Source: an uncultured Ruminococcus sp. (lineage in GTDB: Bacteria; Bacillota; Clostridia; Oscillospirales; Acutalibacteraceae). From it: a DNA stretch of 13,495 nt. The stretch is taken from assembly GCA_902767125.1 (NCBI GenBank), contig CACXGJ010000279.1, positions 1 to 13,495 on the forward strand. The letters are read 5' to 3'. The number at the start of each line of letters is the position of its first letter. Position 1 is the first letter of the stretch. The notes under the pieces are model-generated. The model searched no databases. It had not been told where the DNA came from and was given only the letters and a program-made list of their open reading frames with translations. The translations under genes and the position numbers were made by a program. Shown here piece by piece: positions 1-6,865 of the stretch.

Positions 1-626
1 CCGTCATTGTCTATTATCCTGACACGGATATGATCCTTTGCAGGCTCATCCGTATAGAAAAGCTCTCTTTCAAGTATTTTTATATTGCTTGTGATATAAT
101 CCTCTTTTTTGAAAGTGACGGTTACAATGGATATCCTTACATCATTTACCTTGCTTTCATCAACAATCGTAGACCAATAGCCTGAATAAAAGCTGAAATC
201 CTCCTCGTTTTCATTCCCGTTATCGTACACGTCTATCTGAAAGCCTACTGTTGTTGCACGGATATTCCTCGGTACAAAGAGAGATATCTCCGTCTTTTCT
301 TTCAGGTCATATTCCTTTGAGGGATAAAATTCTTTCAGGATTTCAGCCCCGTCATGATAATGACCGAACATCGTTATCTTGAATTTGCCCTTGCATACGA
401 GATTCAGCTCGATATCACCTGCATTCGTATATTTTTTCCACTTGCCTATCGAAAAGCTGTTGAAATAGGTGAAAAATTCCACGAAATCTCCTGCTTTGAG
501 GTTAAACGAGGACTGTATTTTATCATACTCGAACTTATCGCCACGGTACATCATTCCAAGATGATCTTCAAGATACTTATTGCTTTTAAGAATAATATTT
601 TGCAGTTTAAACTTTATATTGCTCAT
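1..626 (-). CDS. GlfT2-like galactofuranosyltransferase, N-terminal part (runs off left edge)
   Basis: The frame is open from an ATG at 626 to the window edge, giving about 208 residues; the stop lies outside. Near residues 54-67 it carries YFNSFSIGKWKKYT, preceded by MMYRGDKFEYD, which I recognise as the beta-sandwich domain at the N-terminus of GlfT2-type galactofuranosyltransferases. The visible end, VRIIDND at 202-208, is where the GT-A catalytic domain normally begins, so the DXD motif and active site are not seen. The family adds galactofuranose from UDP-Galf to lipid-linked glycans on the cytoplasmic face of the membrane; the exact sugar here is inference. It sits 27 nt after the pyruvyl-transferase-like gene and is probably the last visible gene of that operon. 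The ribosome site, AAAGGGA, is weaker than those of its neighbours. Confidence 0.8.
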   Translation of the reverse strand, partial: MSNIKFKLQNIILKSNKYLEDHLGMMYRGDKFEYDKIQSSFNLKAGDFVEFFTYFNSFSIGKWKKYTNAGDIELNLVCKGKFKITMFGHYHDGAEILKEFYPSKEYDLKEKTEISLFVPRNIRATTVGFQIDVYDNGNENEEDFSFYSGYWSTIVDESKVNDVRISIVTVTFKKEDYITSNIKILERELFYTDEPAKDHIRVRIIDND

Positions 627-653
627 TTCTAAAATTCCCTTTCACAATACATT

Positions 654-1757
654 TTAAAGATAATTTTTAAGCCATTCCGCAGATATTTCACGCTGTTCAT
701 CAAGCAGTTTATTTACTTTATTGTAGCGTATCGGCATTCTGAACAAATACTCTTTTACCCTGAAATCGTCCTCTGTAAATATGATCCTTTCATCTATACC
801 GAGCGAATTGAGCATTGCATAGGCTCTTATTGTGCATGGATCATTTTCCGAACCGACAAATACAAACGGTTTATTGAAAAGTACAGCAAGGCTCACTGCA
901 CTTACATCATCTGTTATAACAAATTCGGACTTGATGATATAATATATCCAGTCCTCGATCCTGTTGTTGTTTGTACATTCAAGACCAAGTTTAGCCCTTG
1001 ATCTTTCCCAGTTTCCGAGATCGGTGAAGTTCCTCATCGGACTTGACGATCTTTCGGCAGCTATCTCATTTCCTCTTATAACAAGCTGTTTTTTTCTTGG
1101 ATCACTGTTTTTGATATACGAGAAAACAAAGCTTTCTGCCGCTTCGACTTTCCTTGCATCAGACCTTTCCGCAGCCTTTTCAAATACGCTCCTGTCGCAC
1201 ATGAGTATCGGATTCAGAACTACCTTCGGCTCAATACCGAGATTCTGTCCCATTACTTCAGCATCTCTGTAGTCTCCTACGGATATCCCGTCAAATCTTT
1301 TGAGATAATCTATGCAAAGCTTTTTTTCCTCTCCGTAAGGTCCTGTGTAATCACCGCCAAAGCCTGCTGCATAGGCGATCTTCCTTTTATTATCCGAGAC
1401 ACCTTCAAAATAATAATGGAAATTCGCCTCTTTTCCGCAACGCTCATAGCTCCAGACATCCCCCGAACCCAAAATATATATCTCACTGTCTTTTTCTATT
1501 TTATTGAAATCCTCCGAGTTGTAGCAAACGGGGGCTACATTGCAGTTTTTGGAAATGAACGAAGCAGCCGCACCTTCCACAGTATTCTTATCTCTCCAAA
1601 GTTGGAATGGTTTGTTCAGCATCAATACATCATAGCCGTTTGCTTCAACCATCTTTGCAAGTGCAAATGCCGACATGACAATGCCATAATCGGGCATGAA
1701 CCACAATGTATCAAGTGCTGCCTGTTTTTTAAGACTTTTGTTTTTTTCTTTACTCAT
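654..1757 (-). CDS. Divergent polysaccharide pyruvyl transferase family protein, signature residues lost
   Basis: This 367-residue protein has the overall layout of the polysaccharide pyruvyl transferase family (PF04230) and aligns by eye along its length with the neighbouring copies: KRKIAYA before the FG motif, a shared RFD-ISV block, and an EDW-YY block. The signatures have decayed. GSDQLWN is GSGDVWS (97-103), TSFGHEID is AGFGGDYT (131-138), the VRE/VRD element is VGD (160-162), and TDS-x-H-G is TDDVSA (282-287), which removes the conserved histidine. Family members move pyruvate from phosphoenolpyruvate to a sugar as a ketal; with the histidine gone I infer either loss of catalysis or a changed role, such as a partner subunit. 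The ATG at 1757 is chosen because AGGAGG lies 10 nt upstream; the earlier ATG at 1781 would put that site inside the gene. Confidence 0.85.
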   Translation of the reverse strand: MSKEKNKSLKKQAALDTLWFMPDYGIVMSAFALAKMVEANGYDVLMLNKPFQLWRDKNTVEGAAASFISKNCNVAPVCYNSEDFNKIEKDSEIYILGSGDVWSYERCGKEANFHYYFEGVSDNKRKIAYAAGFGGDYTGPYGEEKKLCIDYLKRFDGISVGDYRDAEVMGQNLGIEPKVVLNPILMCDRSVFEKAAERSDARKVEAAESFVFSYIKNSDPRKKQLVIRGNEIAAERSSSPMRNFTDLGNWERSRAKLGLECTNNNRIEDWIYYIIKSEFVITDDVSAVSLAVLFNKPFVFVGSENDPCTIRAYAMLNSLGIDERIIFTEDDFRVKEYLFRMPIRYNKVNKLLDEQREISAEWLKNYL

Positions 1758-1767
1758 TCTTAAAGTT

Positions 1768-1773
1768 CCTCCT
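1768..1773 (-). promoter_or_regulatory. Ribosome binding site that fixes the start at 1757
   Basis: AGGAGG on the minus strand, 10 nt before the ATG at 1757. It lies inside the longer reading that would begin at 1781, so the shorter start is preferred. Confidence 0.8.
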
Positions 1774-1793
1774 GCGATCAATGATCATATCTT

Positions 1794-4700
1794 TTATACA
1801 AATACTTCAAAGATAACGGGCTTATCCGTTTCAGCGAAAAATTCCGAAATATTGCCGTCAAATCCCTCTTTATCATGCGAGGAAATATATTTGAAACCGA
1901 CAGCCCTTGTAAGTGCCTCAACTGCATTCATTTTATGAGGGATGATATTATTTTCACCGAATTTTTTCGCTGCACCCGCACCGCCGTCATTCAACAGCAT
2001 TATATGAACATTGCTCTTTATTTCGGAAACGCATATTGCATTCATATCCTTTATAAATTCATTTTCGTCTATTATAAGATAGCTTTCCCTGCTGTCAGCC
2101 GCCGCCTGTCCCAAAAATGCCGATACAGCACCCGAACCGCCATTGGTCTTGGTTGTTGCAAATACAGCGGCACTCGGTTTGAGTGCAAACCTGTTCACAT
2201 AATCCATAGCCTTTCCTGTACCCAGATTCAGAACGATATCGTCAGGCATTCCTATGACAAACCTTTCGACTGCATACAATTTTGAATATCTGCCCGTATG
2301 AGGCGGAACACATCTGTCACATTCATCCTTCCAGACACTGTAATACACATTGTTATTGACCGCATCACCTGCAAATCTTACAAACTTTCTGAAGAACGTT
2401 CCGACCGAACATTCAAACAATCGGAGTGTATTGTGATATATATCAACTATTTCTCCGTTTTCGGATACATTCCAATGACCTACCGCAAGTCCTTTTGACA
2501 TGAGTTTCTTTACTATCCTGTCCGAGAAGGAGTTCTGTCCTCCGACTGTTATCACAGCATCTGCCCAAAGATTGTCACAGAAATCACTGTCACTCAAGCC
2601 GTTTATCACATCATTGGGTATCAATGCCTTGTCACAGTTCAGATTCGACAGGGTATCCTTTATGATGACACAATTATATTTATCCGCAAATTCATTTACA
2701 GCTTCCTCATCCTGCTTTGAAAGAGGTCTGTTCTGTCCGTATATGACAAGTATTTTCTTAAGCTGTTTGAGCCTGTCAGCCCTTGCCTTCCACACACTGT
2801 CACCGCTTATGGTCGTTATCTTGTCTATTGTTTTCCTGTTTTCAAGAGTCATATCCTCATTATTGAATGAATGGTCGATATTGCTTTCAACAGGTATATT
2901 TATATGCACAGGTCCTTTTGAATGATGTTCAAGCTCAAGTATCGCATCACATATATCTCGTCTTAACTCCCATTCCGAAAATTCATCGAACCTTGTTGTA
3001 AGGGTAAAGCTCTTTTTGACCGAGGTTCCGAATATATCATTTTGAGGGATAGCCGTCCAATCCCCCTGACCTGAACAGTATGAGCGGTCAGCTGTCACTG
3101 CAAGTATCGGGATATGCTGTATTTTAGCCTCACGCAGAGCAGTCATACATTGAGCCGTTGATGAACCTGAACCGCAGCAAAGCACAACTCTCCTGTTCAG
3201 GCGTTGAGACAGACCGAGTGCATAGAAGCCTGCACTTCTCTCATCCTCGACGGTATATGTTTTAAAGAACGGATCTGACGAGAAAAGCCTTATCAAATCA
3301 ATATTTTCTCTGCTCGGAGATATAACGACATTATTTATGCCGTACATTTTGATATATTCAACAACTTCCTTGCATCTTCTGAAATCATTCTTGAGCTGTC
3401 TGCCCTGCTCATCCGAAACAGCAATGCTCTTGACAGGTTCTTTTTTCTTTTCGAGAACGTTTTTCAGCCAGTTATATGAATCCTCTTTTATTCTATTCAG
3501 CTTCTGATACGGAACTTCATAGTCACATCCATCAAAAAGCTCATATCTTTCATTGATACATTCCGCCGATCCAAACAATCTGTATCTCAAGTCGATAGGC
3601 TCAAGCAGAGACAAAAATCTCTCTGCACCACGCTTGCTGTTCATAAGAGTAACAAAGGGCTTCCTGAATATTATCGAGAAGATTGTTCCGTGGAAGCTGT
3701 CGGTAAATACACCGCTTGCATGGCTGTAATACCACATCCATTCATAAAGGTCAACATCTCTTTTTACTTCAACATTGCCCCTGCCCGTAAGGTCAAGACG
3801 ATTCTTGTTTATTTCCCAATTCTTCGGAGGCTCATCGAGCATTACTATAACTTTAATATTCTTATCTATCGAGAGCTGTTCAAGCCTGTGTCCTATGTCC
3901 TGATTCGGATCAAGCACATATGCCAATATATACGGCTCCTGTTCATCAAGCTTTGCCATATCAACAAGTGTGTAATAATCGGACATATCACACAGGAAAG
4001 TCGGATCACATACCTGCACGACATCCTTTACACCAAAGCTGTTCTGACATATATCCAACGACAGTGCATCCCTTACGGATACTCCGTCAAATCTTCTCAA
4101 ATTGGCAGAGCTTACCTTCTTTTCCTCCTCGGTACCCTTATAGGGCTTTCCGAAGGATGTACCATAGGCTATCTTTTTTGTATTGTCATCGACAAAGCCA
4201 AGATAATACATCTGCTTATATGGTCTGCTCAAGCCTACATTCCAAAGCTGATCGGAGCCTACAAGGAATCCCCTGCATTCCTTATTCAGCTCATACAGCT
4301 TGCTCAAACGCTTCTTTTCGCTTACTTTATAGAAAACATTCGCTATATTATACGGATGCGATTTATTCAGCACTATCTCATGATCGGGCTTCAGCGGATT
4401 TTCTATCATCAGAACAGAATAGCCCATCTTGACCACTGTCTGATGAAGGGCATAATAGGTCGCCATACTTCCGTAATTTCTTCCGAACCACAGTCCTATT
4501 ATTCCGAGATCATATTTTTTATCTTCATTAGCTATTTCAGGCAACAACGGCTCCACTTCCTTTTTAGGCATTTCGGGAATACCTGCAACTGCAACCTTCT
4601 GTTCGATCGGACACGAAAGAGCATTTTCAAGCCATTCAAGACTCTTTTTTCTTTCATTTTCCATTATCTCACCGATCCTGTTATAGTCCACAGGCTTCAA

Positions 4701-5684
4701 TATCATATCATTATTCATAAGCTCTGAAGCTTCACTGACTATCCTGTTGTTACATTCAAAAATATTTCCGAGTGAACGGAATCTTGAAAAGCCTCTGTCA
4801 ACATTTCCTATCGCCATGAAATTCTTTTTGAATATCAGCGAGAAGCATACTCCGTGACATGAATCGGTCACTACATAACTTGCATGACTCAAATAATACA
4901 GCCAGTCCTCGACCTGCAAATTCTCGATGCAGTTGTCAAGATCAAGCTTTCTTCTGTTCTCGTCAAATCTCCACAGACTTCCGTCAAGAAGATTTATTAT
5001 CTTCATGCCTCCCAATTTTTCGGACACGCTCAAAAGAGCATCTTTCACTTCAGATGACGGATCAAGTATATATGCCGCAATAAAATCCTCCGTCTCATGC
5101 CTCGTTGACTTTTCTATCAAAGGTGTGTATACTTTTTCAGGTTCAACAAGGAATACGGGATTCAGCACTCTCTGAACATCTATACCATACATATCATGAC
5201 ATATCCTGACTCCATCGGCTTCCCTGACAGCGATAGCATTGAATCTTCTCATATATTTTGATATCTCGACTCTCTGTTCGGGGGATGCAAAATCTATTTC
5301 ATGTCCGAAGGAGGTCGCATAGGCGATCTTTCTTTTTGTATCATCGGCAAAATCCAAATAAAATGCCTTGCCGAAATTCTGGCTTATGCCGTAGTTCCAG
5401 AGCTGATCCGATCCCAATAAAAAACCATCGCATATATCATTGAGCTTCTTCAGGTCATCGAGGGAATATATCCCGCTTATATTATAATGCTCCTTTGCAA
5501 ATCGTCTTGAATGAGTATCGGAATGTTCTATATCGGTCTTGCCGTCTTTATTAAGAGGTTTATCTATCATAAGAACAGATTTGCCCATTGACTCGACAAC
5601 ACGATTCAAAGCATAGTAGGTCATAATAGTACCGTAATTGCATCCCTGCCATACACCTACTATGCCTATATCGTATTTTTCCAT
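1794..5684 (-). CDS. Three-part fusion: two polysaccharide pyruvyl transferase domains plus a MenD-like ThDP enzyme
   Basis: One uninterrupted frame of 1296 residues. Domain 1 (about 1-355) is a complete pyruvyl transferase: GSDQLWN 91-97, TSFGHEID 124-131, TDSCHG 273-278. A Pro/Glu-rich linker follows. Domain 2 (about 390-745) is a second copy: GSDQLWN 476-482, TSFG 509-512, TDSFHG 661-666. A short Lys-rich linker leads to domain 3 (about 765-1296), which resembles MenD: ISPSREN 788-794, EDERSAGF 813-820 with the Glu (815) expected to activate ThDP, TADRS 864-868, PVHINIP 925-931, TNGGSGAVSA 1180-1189 matching MenD's NRGASGIDG, and IDENEFIKDMN 1205-1215 with LLNDGGAG 1230-1237 in place of the metal-binding GDLxFxxDLN...N. 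The cofactor glycine before Asp is missing. No menaquinone genes are nearby, so a role in glycan modification is inferred. GAGGAGGT lies 8 nt before the ATG. The gene is 36 nt from the next one downstream. Confidence 0.88.
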   Translation of the reverse strand: MEKYDIGIVGVWQGCNYGTIMTYYALNRVVESMGKSVLMIDKPLNKDGKTDIEHSDTHSRRFAKEHYNISGIYSLDDLKKLNDICDGFLLGSDQLWNYGISQNFGKAFYLDFADDTKRKIAYATSFGHEIDFASPEQRVEISKYMRRFNAIAVREADGVRICHDMYGIDVQRVLNPVFLVEPEKVYTPLIEKSTRHETEDFIAAYILDPSSEVKDALLSVSEKLGGMKIINLLDGSLWRFDENRRKLDLDNCIENLQVEDWLYYLSHASYVVTDSCHGVCFSLIFKKNFMAIGNVDRGFSRFRSLGNIFECNNRIVSEASELMNNDMILKPVDYNRIGEIMENERKKSLEWLENALSCPIEQKVAVAGIPEMPKKEVEPLLPEIANEDKKYDLGIIGLWFGRNYGSMATYYALHQTVVKMGYSVLMIENPLKPDHEIVLNKSHPYNIANVFYKVSEKKRLSKLYELNKECRGFLVGSDQLWNVGLSRPYKQMYYLGFVDDNTKKIAYGTSFGKPYKGTEEEKKVSSANLRRFDGVSVRDALSLDICQNSFGVKDVVQVCDPTFLCDMSDYYTLVDMAKLDEQEPYILAYVLDPNQDIGHRLEQLSIDKNIKVIVMLDEPPKNWEINKNRLDLTGRGNVEVKRDVDLYEWMWYYSHASGVFTDSFHGTIFSIIFRKPFVTLMNSKRGAERFLSLLEPIDLRYRLFGSAECINERYELFDGCDYEVPYQKLNRIKEDSYNWLKNVLEKKKEPVKSIAVSDEQGRQLKNDFRRCKEVVEYIKMYGINNVVISPSRENIDLIRLFSSDPFFKTYTVEDERSAGFYALGLSQRLNRRVVLCCGSGSSTAQCMTALREAKIQHIPILAVTADRSYCSGQGDWTAIPQNDIFGTSVKKSFTLTTRFDEFSEWELRRDICDAILELEHHSKGPVHINIPVESNIDHSFNNEDMTLENRKTIDKITTISGDSVWKARADRLKQLKKILVIYGQNRPLSKQDEEAVNEFADKYNCVIIKDTLSNLNCDKALIPNDVINGLSDSDFCDNLWADAVITVGGQNSFSDRIVKKLMSKGLAVGHWNVSENGEIVDIYHNTLRLFECSVGTFFRKFVRFAGDAVNNNVYYSVWKDECDRCVPPHTGRYSKLYAVERFVIGMPDDIVLNLGTGKAMDYVNRFALKPSAAVFATTKTNGGSGAVSAFLGQAAADSRESYLIIDENEFIKDMNAICVSEIKSNVHIMLLNDGGAGAAKKFGENNIIPHKMNAVEALTRAVGFKYISSHDKEGFDGNISEFFAETDKPVIFEVFV
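5287..5415. repeat. Duplicated coding block, copy in first domain of the fusion gene
   Basis: This stretch closely matches 6396-6531 in the neighbouring pyruvyl transferase gene. Positions 5287-5309 and 6396-6418 are identical over 23 bases, and the similarity continues through the codons for the FGHEID and GSDQLWN motifs. It marks gene A (5723-6787) and domain 1 of the fusion as the closest pair among the paralogues. Confidence 0.65.
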
Positions 5685-5722
5685 AAAAAGTTACCTCCTC
5701 TTTGTAAATTTTCATCTTCCGA

Positions 5723-6787
5723 TCAGTTTACCGCCTTCTTCAGCCACTCAAGACAGCGTTTTTGCTCTGAAGATATCTTTGCGGAAATTTTATTGTAATC
5801 GGGAGCATTCAGCATTTCAGGGTTTTTGAGCATATCCTCCGGGGCATAAGCAAACTTATATGCTATATCAAAAAGTCTGCCTATCGAATCAAATCTCGAA
5901 TAGCCTCTGAATTTATTTGGCAATGCAATGAAATTCTTTTTGAATATCATCGCAAGACACATTGTATGATAAGAGTCGGTTATTATCATTTCGGCATTTC
6001 TTATATAATTTATCCAGTCAGCCGTCTCAACACCCTTTTCACGCTCGATACCGATCTTTTCGGCATTCTTGTCTGAAAGCCAATGGAATCCGTCAAGCAG
6101 ATTTATCGTTTTCATTCCATTGCTGACATTCGAGAGAGTTTCGATAGACACCTTTTTATCCTCTGTGGGATCAATAAGGCATGAAAGGATATATTTTTCC
6201 TTTGGAATACTTATCTTTGACTTGTCAGCCAAGCCCTCATACAATTTCCTGTCGCAAAGGAATACGGGATCAATCACCTCATCAGCCTGTATTCCATATA
6301 TATTTTTCAGGATATTTACACCATTGTCTTCTCTTACGGATATCTTATCGAATCTTTTGAAATAGCCCTGAAGGAGCTTTCTCTGACCTTCGGGGGCAAA
6401 ATCTATTTCATGTCCGAATGATGTTGCATAGGATATCTTGCGTTTATTGTCGGCGGCAAAATCAAGATAAAACATCTTGCCGAAATTCTTGCTTACGGAA
6501 TAGTTCCAAAGCTGATCGGAGCCTATCATAAACATATCACAGTACTGATTGAGACGGTGAAAATCCGCATTGCTGTTCGTAGGAACAGATATGCCCTTGT
6601 AGTTATCCACTGCAAATTTACGGGCATGAGTATGACTTTCATCAAAATTCACGCTTACATTCGGTCTGTCGATCATCAGCACAGATTTTCCCATATTTTC
6701 CAATGCTTTGTTGAGAGCATAGTATGTGATTATACTTCCGTAGTTGCACTGATTCCATAATCCGAACAGTCCTATATCATATTTCAT
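5723..6787 (-). CDS. Polysaccharide pyruvyl transferase family protein
   Basis: A 354-residue single-domain protein of normal family length, with no signal peptide or membrane segment, so presumably cytoplasmic. It carries CNYGSIITYYALN near the N-terminus, GSDQLWN 89-95, TSFGHEID 122-129, VRE 151-153 and TDSYHT 270-275; the usual Gly after the His is Thr. The family transfers pyruvate from phosphoenolpyruvate onto a sugar hydroxyl pair, adding negative charge to capsule or cell-wall glycan; donor and acceptor here are not proven. It is very like the first domain of the downstream fusion protein, including at nucleotide level, suggesting a fairly recent duplication. It is first behind a strong promoter (6824-6852) and 38 nt ahead of the fusion gene. 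ATG 6787 is chosen over an in-frame TTG at 6802 because GGAGG sits 8 nt upstream. Confidence 0.9.
   Translation of the reverse strand: MKYDIGLFGLWNQCNYGSIITYYALNKALENMGKSVLMIDRPNVSVNFDESHTHARKFAVDNYKGISVPTNSNADFHRLNQYCDMFMIGSDQLWNYSVSKNFGKMFYLDFAADNKRKISYATSFGHEIDFAPEGQRKLLQGYFKRFDKISVREDNGVNILKNIYGIQADEVIDPVFLCDRKLYEGLADKSKISIPKEKYILSCLIDPTEDKKVSIETLSNVSNGMKTINLLDGFHWLSDKNAEKIGIEREKGVETADWINYIRNAEMIITDSYHTMCLAMIFKKNFIALPNKFRGYSRFDSIGRLFDIAYKFAYAPEDMLKNPEMLNAPDYNKISAKISSEQKRCLEWLKKAVN
6396..6531. repeat. Duplicated coding block, copy in stand-alone pyruvyl transferase gene
   Basis: Partner of 5287-5415. The first 23 bases (6396-6418) are identical to 5287-5309, and most later differences look like third-position changes, as expected from gene duplication under protein-level constraint. 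Confidence 0.65.
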
Positions 6788-6795
6788 TTGAATAT

Positions 6796-6800
6796 CCTCC
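6796..6800 (-). promoter_or_regulatory. Ribosome binding site that fixes the start at 6787
   Basis: GGAGG on the minus strand, 8 nt before ATG 6787. It overlaps the codons that follow the alternative TTG at 6802, so the TTG start is unlikely. Confidence 0.8.
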
Positions 6801-6823
6801 AAACATAATACATTATCTTTTTT

Positions 6824-6852
6824 ATTATAACATAATCAGCTTACTTTGACAA
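6824..6852 (-). promoter_or_regulatory. Sigma-A promoter of the pyruvyl transferase operon
   Basis: On the minus strand, TTGTCA (6847-6852) and a perfect TATAAT (6824-6829) are separated by 17 bases, and TGT immediately precedes the -10 box, forming an extended -10. Transcription would start near 6817, about 30 nt before the ATG at 6787. I see no terminator between this site and the end of the gene at 6866, so read-through from upstream is also possible. Confidence 0.8.
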
Positions 6853-6865
6853 CTCAAAATTCCTG

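Noticed and set aside
354..632. Plus-strand 92-residue open frame
   Set aside because: It is antisense to the GlfT2-like gene, whose motif is clear on the minus strand.
1794..3400. Naming the C-terminal domain menD
   Set aside because: Substrate and metal motifs differ, it is fused to pyruvyl transferases, and no other menaquinone gene is present.
3690..4727. Plus-strand 345-residue open frame
   Set aside because: It lies wholly opposite the fusion gene, has no ribosome site or recognisable domain, and its composition (rich in Ile, Tyr, His) is typical of an antisense shadow.
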